Origin: Symsagittifera roscoffensis
Lineage: Eukaryota > Xenacoelomorpha > Acoela > Convolutidae
NCBI RefSeq assembly: GCF_963678635.1
Contig: NC_087062.1
Span: 44,280,395-44,344,394 of the forward strand
Length of the DNA: 64,000 nucleotides
Direction: 5' to 3'
Notes under the pieces: generated by a model
Databases searched by the model: none
What the model saw: only the letters and a program-made list of their open reading frames with translations
Told to the model about the DNA's origin: nothing
Shown here: positions 36,391 to 45,957 of the stretch, piece by piece
Layout of the letters: every line of letters begins with the position of its first letter
Position numbering within the stretch: the stretch's first letter is position 1
Program-made: the position numbers and the translations under genes

Positions 36391-38558
36391 CAACCTCACA
36401 AGAAGAAGTCTTCCCGGGTGGTTGAAGTGTTTCATCAGATACATTTACAATAATTCACATAATAATTTAAGACTGCTTTGATTAAGAATATGTACAAGTA
36501 TCAATATGGTATGGGTCTATCAAAAGTTATATCGCAATAATTTAATAAACTCATAGTATTAGAAGCACAGTTTATTAATTCAATTTATAAAACGAGAGAA
36601 GATAAATTATTTTAAACTTAAATGGGAGATAATTTTTAAGCAAGCCACCTTGAGTCGGGGTATGGGAGTTAAAGTGATAGATGATAAGGATAAATTAATG
36701 ATATCATGATGTATTCAGTTGTCAACTGTAACTAAATTTCCACGGCAAGAACTGTCGTGTGGAGTAGCTGAATAGTTTTGGTCGTCGTTTCGTTTTAATT
36801 TTTGATATCGCTGTCTTCGTTCGTTGTTGCCTTTCATTCTTTTTGTGCTCGTTTGATGCTGAAGTCTTTTTGATATGAGGCGGTGTGGTTCCAATCGTTG
36901 CCTCATAGATTGTGAATTGATTATCAACAACTTAACAGTGATATGTTTTGTTGATTTCTTCACGATTTCTTTTGAAAATTTTCAACTAGCTTAGCAATTA
37001 GTACTTTATATTACTTGCTAAAAGGTTGATATTTCATTTACTGTTCGTTGTCTATTTTTCAGAAGTCTTCTGGTCTTCATCGTATGGGCGTTTTGTGCCT
37101 TTATTGGCCTTACTCCCTGAATGAAGGTGATCGACTTTTTTCTTTGAAAAAGTCAAAATTACACATTTCTACGATGTTTTTGCATTGATCGCGATCATCG
37201 TATTGTGTGTAGTGTCTGGCTTTTTTTTTTTTTCAGTTCTTTTCTTCTACTGTAGCTGCATTTCACTCCTATAGGCTATTCAGACAATTTGCTGGTTCGC
37301 CTGAGCAAAATTTGGCGTCAGTTAGAGTAATTGATAAATTACTTTTTTTTTTTTTTTCCATTAATTTCGTTTATCTTTTTTTGATATCTTCTTGGCATTC
37401 AAGATTCGCGTGTTGTTCTTCAGTATCACTGACAACCTTTTAGGGTTGCCTAACAAGCACATTGGATGTTTGTTGGCTCATTTGAACGCTTTCTTTCTGA
37501 ATTTCTGCGAAGATATCCCTCGAATTTTATATTTTTTCTTGTTTTGCCTATCATAATACATGGGAATAGTGTAAATTGATGTATTTCTCCAAATTTTGAT
37601 CTGCTAGTGGATCGACTTCCTGCCTGTTCCTTATTGGTGGTCTAATGATTACTGAGCCCAAAAAATTTCTTTCTTCTCTAGCTAATATTTTTGGGGGGAG
37701 CAGAATCTTTTTATTCGTAATGTTTAAACGTTGGCAACAGGTGGATTTTTCGAGATCTCGCGAAGTTGACTTCTCCTAGTGAGCCGACTTCCTGCCTGTT
37801 CCTCATTGGTCGTCTAATGATCACTGAGCCCAAAAAAATTGGTTCTTCGTTAGCTAAAATTTTTGGGGGGAGCAGAAACTTTTTATTCGTAATGCTTAAA
37901 CATGGGCAACAGGTGGATTTTTCGAGATCTCGCGAAGTTGGCTTCTCCTAGTGAGCCGACTTCCTGCCTGTTCCTCATTGGTCGTCTAATGATCACTGAG
38001 CCCAAAAAAATTGGTTCTTCGTTAGCTAAAATTTTTGGGGGGAGCAGAAACTTTTTATTCGTAATGCTTAAACATGGGCAACAGGTGGATTTTTCGAGAT
38101 CTCGCGAAGTTGACTTCTCCTAGTGAGCCGACTTCCTGCCTGTTCCTCATTGGTCGTCTAATGATCACTGAGCCCAAAAAATTGGTTCTTCGTTAGCTAA
38201 AATTTTTGGGGGGAGCAGAAACTTTTTATTCGTAATGCTTAAACATGGGCAACAGGTGGATTTTTCGAGATCTCGCGAAGTTGACTTCTCCTAGTGAGCC
38301 GACTTCCTGCCTGAGTCCTAGTTGGGCCTTGAAGGTATTCCACGGGTTCAAAGCGGTTGCATTACGTATATTTCGACTTGGGTGTCAGTTTTTCAGAAAA
38401 GCTCAACTTGAGGAAATGAGAGTTTTCTCGAAATTTTATACTTTTTCTGTTTTATTTTGGTTTTTTCGTGACTTCAATTGTATCGATTGGGTGGTTTTGG
38501 AGCTTACATTGTTAAGAATGCATGCATGAACGTTACTAGCTGATATCGTGATTTTTCG
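36391..38558 (-). other. Retrotransposon 3' non-coding region
   Basis: About 2.2 kb between the pol stop and the 3' LTR. It is T-rich on the plus strand with several poly-T runs and a 172-bp repeat block. The longest minus-strand ORF (36715-36963, 82 aa, basic) resembles no envelope: it has no signal peptide or membrane segment. I see no third gene. Confidence 0.7.
37610..38310. repeat. 172-bp tandem repeat, ~4 copies, in retrotransposon 3' region
   Basis: The unit boundary 'gagccgacttcctgcctg' occurs at 37781, 37953, 38125 and 38296, with a diverged first copy at 37610 ('gatcgacttcc'). The three inner copies are almost identical. Short plus-strand ORFs here are repeat artefacts. Confidence 0.95.
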
Positions 38559-38996
38559 TCACACATAAATAAAGATTTTGATTTTCGTTTTTTCGAAAAT
38601 GTCGCAAATTAGGCTGAAAACTCTGCTTTCTTTCAATTTGTCGAGTCCACATCCGATTTTCGGCATGGCTATAGCGTTTATTCCCTTCTGCAGTAGCTGC
38701 TGCTTCATGCAGTTGAGGCTTCTTGACAAATCGTAGTATGTTGGCTTGTCAAAAAATTGTGGTTTTGTGACTAAATTGAAAATTGACTTGTTTTCCCAAG
38801 GCAAAGAAACTGAAACTGATGATCCAACTATCGGTGTTTCAATGCTTTTTAGGGTTGGTTTGATGCATGGGTAGGCGCTGCTGATCTGCTGTGCTACTCC
38901 TTTTGCCATTTGAAAGTCACTTGAGACGCAGTGAGCTATAGAGCCAGGGAACTGTAGGACATCACCTGATCCCACAAAGATATTTGGTTCATATAT
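38559..38996 (-). other. TARG1/OARD1-type macrodomain at Pol C-terminus
   Basis: Pol residues ~1696-1840 form a whole small macrodomain. GSGDVLQFPGSIAHCVSSDF matches the opening strand and ADP-ribose loop, followed by MAKGVAQQI. The middle has FNLVTKPQFFDKPTYYDL and the end has AMPKIGCGLDKL, closing with KIKIFIYV. In human TARG1 (OARD1) the catalytic pair is Lys84 and Asp125. The matching residues here are K1773 and D1814, with the same 41-residue spacing. TARG1 removes ADP-ribose from acidic side chains and deacetylates O-acetyl-ADP-ribose. Inference: an active ADP-ribosyl hydrolase, or at least an ADP-ribose reader, carried by the element. It is in frame with integrase and ends the ORF. Confidence 0.88.
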
Positions 38997-41900
38997 TGCA
39001 TTTACCGAGTCTTTGCTGCTTCCAGGTCCATCTTTTTGTTTAGTGAATTGTTTCGCTCGTTTAACGCTGTCCATAATAATGTTCCTTTTCGAATCCCGTG
39101 AAGGAAAGTCTTCATTCGCCGCCTCCGCTTTCTTTCGTATGTTTGCTTTATTGTCCTTTTGCGTTGATCGTGGAATGAATGTAACTGGGGCCACTTCGTG
39201 TCCGTCAACGGTTCGGAGTCCATACTTTCGCGGTTGTTTTGGGCGGCTGGGTATTGGGTGATATCGAACATCATTACTAAACCGAATTTGGGCGTGAATT
39301 CGGTCTCTAGCTTCAGCTGCTGCTTTTCGTCTGACAACTGGCTGTGGTTCGCGAAACAATTCGTCGAGGTTGTATCCCTCAGGATCAGAGTTGTTGCTGG
39401 TTAATCTGTCAGTGACCTGTTCATCAATGATATCCATTGGTGGCGCTGCTGGTAGTTCAGCGAGTGGTAATTCATGCACATGTACTGCTCCTGGGATTGG
39501 GGGTGGATCCGGCGGTGGTGGTATTACTGGTACTGGGACCGGTAATGGTACCACTATTGGTGCTGCTGGAATTGGCATCGGTGCAGGTGCTGCTGCAACT
39601 GCTGGCGCTCCAAAGGGCACTGATAGTCTGATTCTAGCTGGTGCGGCTGGTTGATCGGTTTCGTCAGGATTATCAGGTTGGATCTCATCTAAGAGTTTCG
39701 GCAAGTTTTCGTCGAAAAGTCCTGGTTCGCTTCGGTATTTTCCGAGTGAAGGATCCGTTTGAAACTTCGTTGGATCTATTGGATTGAGATCTTCTGGTTG
39801 ATGCTGTGGATCAACTGGTCTGAGACGAATTCGGTGCACATATTGGGTGTAGTTAGTTCCAACTTTCCGAATTATATAGTTCGAATGTGTTAACACTTTC
39901 TCAACTCTGTACAGGGGTATCCAGACTTGCATTGATTTGCTTCCAAAGTCTGACTGTGTAGTCAGCAGAGGATTTAGTAGTAAACAAAATGATTCGACTG
40001 TGAGAGGCTGCGCAAGTGCCTTTTGATCGTAATATCCTCGATACTTGTGGTACGAAGAAATCAAGTTCTTTTTTGTTTCTTTGAACTTTTCTAGCATCGC
40101 GTCTTGCATTGCCGTAACGAAGTCTGATTCTGCTGTTACTGATTCCATTGCTTTCGTCGAAAAGCGAAGATCAAGTGGTTTTGTTGGTTCTCTTCCATGA
40201 AAAATGGAGCTAGGGCAGCATCCAATTGATGAAGAGTACGACGTATTGTGAATGAATGTTGCCAATGGGACATATTTGTGCCAGTCTGACCATTGTTCAT
40301 TAGTATTCAGCTTCAAGATCCTTTTTAGAGGTCCATGAGATCGCTCGACAAGACCAATTGATTGTGGATGTTTCAGCGTTGCGTGGTTGATTTGAACTTC
40401 TAATAGAGTTGTCAATTCATGCATTAGTTCTGACGTGAATGTCGTTCCGAGATCTGCTATGATCTTTTTCGGTATGTAGCTGTGCATGAAAAATATTTTC
40501 GTGAGTTCCCTTGCTACTGTATCAGCGCTAGCGTTTGTCAATGGTGCTGCAAACAAGTATTTCGAGAAGACATCGATTCCAGTTAATACAAATTTGTACA
40601 CTGGTGACTTCAGTGGTCCAACGATATCGATTTGCATCATGTCTCCAGGAAAACATTGCAATGACGAGATTGGTTGCAATGGCGGAATTTGATATTTTGC
40701 AGATGCTCTTTTGAGTTGCAAGCATGTTAAGCAATTTTTGATTGTGTTAGTTAAAAATTCGGTGAATCCTGGAAGGTAGAATCGTTTTCTGAACTCTTCT
40801 GTGGTCCTTGTCATTCCCAGATGTCCACCGGTTCGCGAGTTGTGTAGTCGGTACACGACCTCGTTCCAAAGATGTTTTGGTAGGCAGTATTGCTTATGTT
40901 TTACGTGTCCCGTGTCATCGTAGAAGTTTCGATACAGTACTTCGTCGTCGATTATCAGTCTATTGAATTGTTTAGCATATTTTTTCTTGCGGCTATTTTC
41001 GTATGTCAGATTGGGAACTTGTTCGTTTCGTTTCCAATCCTTAACTTCTACTATATCATTATCTTTGTCTTGTTCATTTTTCAAGTCGAGTACTTCGTGA
41101 CTCATATTCAGGTCACTGAAAACATCAGCAGGATCAGGGTGTTGTACTGCTGCGATGATTGGTCTCGTTATTCGGACAAAGTTTTGTGGTTGAATGGTTG
41201 CACTAGCTTCCTGTGAGCTTAGCTCTCTCATGACGTTTTCATACAGTCCGAGTTCAAGCAGTTGTGCTCTGAGGTTGTCGTCGATCTTCTTCTTTTCAGG
41301 AAATGCATCATCCATTGAGTGGATCAGGTTGAGAGATGCATCCGGTAGTTTCGCTGTCGTGTCGATTTGTATCTCACGCACTGGTATTTTGTCCGTCAAT
41401 TTCAGTGAAAATGAAGCTGATGGGTCAGTTTGCATTCGTGACAAAAAATCTGCTGCATAGTTTGCTTTTCCAGGTATATGAGCGATAATGATGTTGAATG
41501 ACATGACGCGGTCCAAGAAATTCCAAACCGAGGGTGGAATAGTCTTCGCTTGGAAAAATTGTGTTAAGCTTCGATTGTCAGTCAGTATTATCACTGGTTT
41601 TGATGATCCCCAGATGAAATGAGAAAAATGATCGAGGGCAAAATATAGTGCTAAGAACTCTTTATAGTAGATGGAGAACTTCAGTTGTGCTGTGTTGAAG
41701 AGTCTTGAACCAAATGACACTGGTGCATACGTTTTCATTTCACCTTTGTTGTCAGTTTTCACATAGTCTTCAACCATTAGCACGAAACCTGTTCCATGAT
41801 AGCTTGCATCACATAGTATTACATATTGTAATCCTGGTTTTGGTAAGCGGAGCGTTATGTCCGTTGCCTGAATTAGATCATGTTTTAGCACTTCGAGACT

Positions 41901-44081
41901 TTTCTGATGCTCTTCATTTGTTTGAAATGCTATATCTTTTCTGAGTAGGCGATAGAAAGGTATCAGTTTTTCACCTAAGCTTGGCATATAATTCCGGAAG
42001 AATTGAACAAATCCGATTAGTCTTTTAACTTGTTTTACAGTTTGCGGCATTTTAATTTTCTTAAGGAACGTCGAAATTTTCTCTTGTTCAGGTGATATTC
42101 CTGCTGGTGTAATTATATTACCAAGGAATTTCATTCGTTGTGTTCCTATTTCACATTTGTTCGGTGATAATTTTAATCCCGATTTCCTTACACATTCGAA
42201 AATTTTTGAGAGGGTCGGTATTAGTTCATCAAAATTATTCACTGCACTTCCTATGTCATCCATGAACTGTGTACATAAGTCGGCTGCTAAGCATGGGTCA
42301 AGATAGTGCCGTATGAATGAACTAAAGCCCGTGACTGATTTGCTTAGACCTTGAGCTAGGCATTTGTATGCATAAGTTCGTGAACCGAAATTAAATGCCA
42401 AAAGTTGGACTGAAAGGTCATCTGCCATTTGCACACAGTGGTATGCTTGCGAAAAATCAAGTTTGGTAAACAAGCTCTTTCCTGCGAAGTGGTTTGATGC
42501 ATCTGTCATGTTTGAGATCGGAAAGTTGCTGTTGATATAGTCATTCTTCAGTGAATGATTTATTCTTCTGAGGTCAATCAACATCCGCAATTTACCAGAT
42601 GGTTTTCGATGTGCAAACAATGGACTGCTATATTTTGAATGTGACAATGTTGTTATAAGTCCATAATAGTGCATTAGGGCAAGTTCCACTGTCAATTCTT
42701 GTCGCAAATGTATCGGCGTAGGTGGGCCTTGTGTGTACAAAGGTCGTGTGTGTTCCGGTTTCAGTTTGATTTTGAGGTCGGAATTGTAACCAACATCAAA
42801 TCTATGTTTGGCGAAGATGTCCGAAAATTCAACAAGCAAATCTTCTACTTTTGACCTTTGGTCATGTGTCAATACCGGGTTCTCCCACTTAAAATTCTTG
42901 ATAAATGTCAATCGATCTTGAAAGTTCATTTTTGGTTCAATTTTTTCAAGACCTTGAAAATGAAGAATTTGGTCGTAAATGTCACGTTGGATTTGTGGAA
43001 GTAATACAGGGTTTTGACATGTTTCAGGAGTAGGAAACCAAAATTTTTCATACTCAGGTTGACGTTGCTGTTGAGACTGCTGATTATCACAATGTTGCTG
43101 AATTAGCTCGTTAATGCCCATTTCAATATCGTCTGGATTATTCATTTTTGCAAAAGCAAGCATTTCTGCATCAATTGGTATTAGATTTTCTGCTTCAGTT
43201 AGAGTCAGAATTGAAAATTTTCCAATTTCGGTTTTGAAAGGCAATGTAACATGATGATCAGTGATGTTAAAGGCTGTGATGTATAGCAGGTTATTTGTCA
43301 GAACTTCACTAATTGAGGAAGTGAATGCAATTTCGCAATTTTCTTCAAATTCTTTCGATGGCATTACGATTCCGGTTGTTTTTGCCATGTCCCGGCATGC
43401 GTCCTTTAAATGACATTCCACCAGAATGGTTTGATGCGGAGCTATTGTTTGACGTTTTGTTAGAATTAACGGGAATTTTTTCACTCGATTAATTCTTCTA
43501 GGCTCGTTTGGAGGTTTTATTTCGTTGATTTGCAGAGTCAAATCTGGGAAATGAAGTAAATTATACTTGGCACAGATATGAATGTGGTGTTTTTTGTAGA
43601 AAGGGTTTCCTAGAATTATTGAGTTGGCTGCATGTAGAACGAGAAAAGATTCTACAAATGTCATGTCTGCCAATTTAAATTCCAGTGTTACTTCTGTTTC
43701 AATTGGCACGAGTTGTCCTCCTGCCATTCTTACTCTCTTAAGTTTTGATTCACTTATTTTAAGAGGGCGGTATAAAGATTTTTCATCTTTTAAGTCGTCA
43801 AATGTCTGTTTTGAGATGACATTTGCGCAGCCTCCTGTATCAACCAGGGCTCTTCTTTGTAATCCCGATGAGAATCGTAATTTTGTGTACGTCAAAACTG
43901 TTCCTTCCGCAGGAATTACTGCGTAAAGGTTGATTATCTCATCAGGTGGAATTGACGGTTTTGATGATTTAGATGATTGAAATGATTTGGGGGACTGACT
44001 CGGTGGCTTGATTAGTTTTTTGGCTGATTCTGAAACGGAAATGATTGACCGTGTCCTTGTGGTTTTTGTCTCCACCAGCAT
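38559..44081 (-). CDS. pol: Pol polyprotein: protease, RT, RNase H, integrase, macrodomain
   Basis: A 1840-residue frame in the -1 frame relative to gag. Protease: ALVDTGG with catalytic D91, and IILG at 155-158. RT ~430-700: the YxDD box reads FMDD (606-609), with LRMLIDLRRIN and LFTKLDFSQAYH upstream. RNase H ~750-885: D758, E808, D835, D878. Integrase zinc site H1080, H1087, C1117, C1120; catalytic D1152, D1210 and E1246 (D-D-35-E). Its C-terminal fold includes YRVEKVLTHSNYIIRKVGTN. A proline-rich linker follows (~1478-1548), then a basic stretch, then a macrodomain (~1696-1840). The first Met at 44081 is probably not used; synthesis should come by -1 frameshifting from gag at 44015-44021, giving a Gag-Pol of about 2249 residues. 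No stop or frameshift is seen and all catalytic residues are present. Confidence 0.95.
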   Translation of the reverse strand: MLVETKTTRTRSIISVSESAKKLIKPPSQSPKSFQSSKSSKPSIPPDEIINLYAVIPAEGTVLTYTKLRFSSGLQRRALVDTGGCANVISKQTFDDLKDEKSLYRPLKISESKLKRVRMAGGQLVPIETEVTLEFKLADMTFVESFLVLHAANSIILGNPFYKKHHIHICAKYNLLHFPDLTLQINEIKPPNEPRRINRVKKFPLILTKRQTIAPHQTILVECHLKDACRDMAKTTGIVMPSKEFEENCEIAFTSSISEVLTNNLLYITAFNITDHHVTLPFKTEIGKFSILTLTEAENLIPIDAEMLAFAKMNNPDDIEMGINELIQQHCDNQQSQQQRQPEYEKFWFPTPETCQNPVLLPQIQRDIYDQILHFQGLEKIEPKMNFQDRLTFIKNFKWENPVLTHDQRSKVEDLLVEFSDIFAKHRFDVGYNSDLKIKLKPEHTRPLYTQGPPTPIHLRQELTVELALMHYYGLITTLSHSKYSSPLFAHRKPSGKLRMLIDLRRINHSLKNDYINSNFPISNMTDASNHFAGKSLFTKLDFSQAYHCVQMADDLSVQLLAFNFGSRTYAYKCLAQGLSKSVTGFSSFIRHYLDPCLAADLCTQFMDDIGSAVNNFDELIPTLSKIFECVRKSGLKLSPNKCEIGTQRMKFLGNIITPAGISPEQEKISTFLKKIKMPQTVKQVKRLIGFVQFFRNYMPSLGEKLIPFYRLLRKDIAFQTNEEHQKSLEVLKHDLIQATDITLRLPKPGLQYVILCDASYHGTGFVLMVEDYVKTDNKGEMKTYAPVSFGSRLFNTAQLKFSIYYKEFLALYFALDHFSHFIWGSSKPVIILTDNRSLTQFFQAKTIPPSVWNFLDRVMSFNIIIAHIPGKANYAADFLSRMQTDPSASFSLKLTDKIPVREIQIDTTAKLPDASLNLIHSMDDAFPEKKKIDDNLRAQLLELGLYENVMRELSSQEASATIQPQNFVRITRPIIAAVQHPDPADVFSDLNMSHEVLDLKNEQDKDNDIVEVKDWKRNEQVPNLTYENSRKKKYAKQFNRLIIDDEVLYRNFYDDTGHVKHKQYCLPKHLWNEVVYRLHNSRTGGHLGMTRTTEEFRKRFYLPGFTEFLTNTIKNCLTCLQLKRASAKYQIPPLQPISSLQCFPGDMMQIDIVGPLKSPVYKFVLTGIDVFSKYLFAAPLTNASADTVARELTKIFFMHSYIPKKIIADLGTTFTSELMHELTTLLEVQINHATLKHPQSIGLVERSHGPLKRILKLNTNEQWSDWHKYVPLATFIHNTSYSSSIGCCPSSIFHGREPTKPLDLRFSTKAMESVTAESDFVTAMQDAMLEKFKETKKNLISSYHKYRGYYDQKALAQPLTVESFCLLLNPLLTTQSDFGSKSMQVWIPLYRVEKVLTHSNYIIRKVGTNYTQYVHRIRLRPVDPQHQPEDLNPIDPTKFQTDPSLGKYRSEPGLFDENLPKLLDEIQPDNPDETDQPAAPARIRLSVPFGAPAVAAAPAPMPIPAAPIVVPLPVPVPVIPPPPDPPPIPGAVHVHELPLAELPAAPPMDIIDEQVTDRLTSNNSDPEGYNLDELFREPQPVVRRKAAAEARDRIHAQIRFSNDVRYHPIPSRPKQPRKYGLRTVDGHEVAPVTFIPRSTQKDNKANIRKKAEAANEDFPSRDSKRNIIMDSVKRAKQFTKQKDGPGSSKDSVNAIYEPNIFVGSGDVLQFPGSIAHCVSSDFQMAKGVAQQISSAYPCIKPTLKSIETPIVGSSVSVSLPWENKSIFNLVTKPQFFDKPTYYDLSRSLNCMKQQLLQKGINAIAMPKIGCGLDKLKESRVFSLICDIFEKTKIKIFIYV

Positions 44082-45307
44082 TGGCTTGCCGTATGGTTGA
44101 ATTTACCACAAATGTCACAGAATTTGGCTGATGCTCGAACCATTGGTTCGAAAGATCCAGATGGAAGTTGAATGTCAGCTTGCGCTGTCTGAGTTCCATT
44201 GAATTGATGTTGTTGTGGTTGCAGGTAGTTCGCGTTTTGCTGTACCTGTGCTGGTTGAATCTGCACCATCGACTGATTTTGCTGCATATTTGGGTACTGT
44301 TGGTATTGATACCATGGTGGATATTGCTGAGGTGCAATTGGTCCCATATTTTGGAAATTAGTCTGATTATTGTTAAATCCAAAATGATTTTGCCAGTTAG
44401 ATCTGTTTTTTCCTTTCCTGCCACTTTGCTGCTGTCCAGGCCAATTATTTTGGTTTTGGTTACCACTGCACTGACTGTTTTGGTTTGCGTTGTTCTTGTT
44501 TTGATGAGAAGGCGGATTCAATTGTTTCTTTGACTGCTCAGTTATTTGTGATCTCATTTCGTTGATCTGCTGCTCAATTTGTTCCTGATTTGTGGACAAT
44601 TTTGTGAGAGCACTGATCAAATTTTCTGAGACTCTGTCGTTTACTTCATTAAATCCGTCTTCCGGGTAGTCTTCGTTTCGGCAAACTTCTCGGATCATGA
44701 TCTGCTTCTTCGTCAAATTACACAATTCTTGGACAGTAGTTGCTTGTGGTTGCTCCATCAATTTTGATCGCAGCCAGTTTGGCATTCCTTTTATGAACAA
44801 TCGTTTAATTTGTTCATTGCGATTGTCATTTACTGCATCTATTCTTTCTTGTCGTTGTGCAGTTTCTCGGTGAAATCGCGCTGTGTCTGCTACTAATGGT
44901 GCTCCGTTTAATGCAACATCGATTGGGTCGACAGCTGGCAAATCTGGGGTTGGGTACTTTCGTTGCGCTTTATTTGTCAAGTTCACCAAGAAGTTCTCGG
45001 GTGAATCGATTTTAGGATCGTAACGTAGCTGTTCTAATTTCAGTACATGGATTTCTTGAAGCTGGGGATTGCAGAAATGATCCCTTAGGGCGCCAAGACT
45101 ATTCTCTACGTTCGCTCGAATTGCTGCTGGCAGCGTTTGGTAGAATCGTAGTGCCGCTTCTCGTAGGTGTAGTTGCAAGAAGTTCGCTTGCTGACCAGGA
45201 GCGATTCCCGCAACTCCGATGTATCCTCGGAACAATTGCTCGAATTGCTGGAAGTCTTCTTTGTCCGTTCCACCGTATGGTGCGACCGAAATTTGCGCGT
45301 GTGCCAT
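44012..45307 (-). CDS. gag: Gag polyprotein
   Basis: 431 residues starting at the ATG at 45307, the first ATG of a clean frame. Residues ~1-210 are a helical capsid-like part (LFRGYIGVAGIAPGQQANFL, REAALRFYQTLP, FLVNLTNKAQRKYP, RLFIKGMPNWLRSKL). Residues ~260-390 are Gln/Asn-rich. One CCHC zinc knuckle lies near the end: C397, C400, H405, C410 (CDICGKFNHTASQC). Gag assembles the virus-like particle and the knuckle packages RNA. It ends at TAA directly after the slippery heptamer. The size and single knuckle are usual for Ty3/gypsy elements. Confidence 0.93.
   Translation of the reverse strand: MAHAQISVAPYGGTDKEDFQQFEQLFRGYIGVAGIAPGQQANFLQLHLREAALRFYQTLPAAIRANVENSLGALRDHFCNPQLQEIHVLKLEQLRYDPKIDSPENFLVNLTNKAQRKYPTPDLPAVDPIDVALNGAPLVADTARFHRETAQRQERIDAVNDNRNEQIKRLFIKGMPNWLRSKLMEQPQATTVQELCNLTKKQIMIREVCRNEDYPEDGFNEVNDRVSENLISALTKLSTNQEQIEQQINEMRSQITEQSKKQLNPPSHQNKNNANQNSQCSGNQNQNNWPGQQQSGRKGKNRSNWQNHFGFNNNQTNFQNMGPIAPQQYPPWYQYQQYPNMQQNQSMVQIQPAQVQQNANYLQPQQHQFNGTQTAQADIQLPSGSFEPMVRASAKFCDICGKFNHTASQCWWRQKPQGHGQSFPFQNQPKN
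44015..44021 (-). promoter_or_regulatory. -1 ribosomal frameshift site A AAA AAC
   Basis: In the gag frame the last codons are CCA AAA AAC TAA, so the heptamer A AAA AAC fits X XXY YYZ exactly and abuts the gag stop (44012-44014). Slipping one base back enters the pol frame at CTA (Leu23 of the pol ORF). The gag and pol frames overlap at 44012-44081, and the offset is -1. A downstream pseudoknot was not tested. Confidence 0.85.
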
Positions 45308-45941
45308 CTTATTACAGTTGAATGATTATCAGATTTGTGATACAGTTAATGATTGAGCACAGCACTTAGTCGATTTAAGGGGGGCACAAGAAAATTTTGC
45401 TAGACTTTCCTTATTTTGGATTATTGAACCTTTATGCATCTATTGCTATTCTGATTTTGGTTATTCTTTCCATCAGGGTTTGCTAATATTTCCGTTACTT
45501 CGCTTTTTTTTGGTTGGGGAACTTATTAGTTACAATATCAATTTACTGCAAGTGAGTTTTGAGTTTGTTTTTAACTAACTGTTTTGACGTTGGAAACCTT
45601 TCATCTACTTCCTTTTCTGCCTCTTCAGTAGCTCACTTGACATACCATCTGACAGAAGTAGAGAAGCTGTAGGTCACAATCCACATGTCTGCTTGTAGAT
45701 TGGAAAAAGTTGTCAGCTCAGGAGATGTTGAAAAGTTGTGGTTGTCTTCTTTTTTCTCCCTGTCTGTCAGTTGTTCACTGAGTTTTGCTCTGCTGCCAAC
45801 ATCTGAGCATTGCTGTGCTGATCAAGATGTTTTTTTTTTTTTTTTTTTTGTTCTGCTTCAGCAAAGTAGTGTTGTCACTTTCTGCTCAAATTATGATGTT
45901 TGGAATCGCCGATGACTGTTTTGAATCCAGAAGTTGAAATT
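45308..45941 (-). other. Retrotransposon 5' leader
   Basis: About 630 bp of untranslated leader between the primer-binding site and gag. It contains a ~19-nt poly-T run on the plus strand (poly-A in the sense RNA) near 45831-45849. It should hold packaging signals; none can be identified by eye. Confidence 0.7.
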
Positions 45942-45957
45942 CCCGCGAAAGTCACCA
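45942..45957 (-). other. Primer-binding site (PBS)
   Basis: The sense strand reads TGGTGACTTTCGCGGG directly after the 5' LTR. It begins with TGG, complementary to a tRNA CCA end, with no gap. The implied tRNA 3' end is CCCGCGAAAGTCACCA. I cannot name the tRNA. Confidence 0.75.

Noticed and set aside
36715-36963. Possible env or accessory gene in the retrotransposon 3' region
   Set aside because: The 82-aa basic frame has no signal peptide, membrane segment or glycoprotein features. The rest of the region is T-rich and repetitive.
39370-39654. Gly-rich plus-strand ORFs opposite pol (39370-39654, 39437-39631)
   Set aside because: They are the reverse strand of the proline-rich Pol linker.
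43969-44466. Third-frame ORF overlapping the gag end (165 aa)
   Set aside because: Low-complexity translation of the Gln/Asn-rich gag region in another frame, with no domain.
45685-45915. 76-aa ORF in the retrotransposon leader
   Set aside because: Plus-strand, antisense to the element, and includes a poly-Phe run from poly-T.
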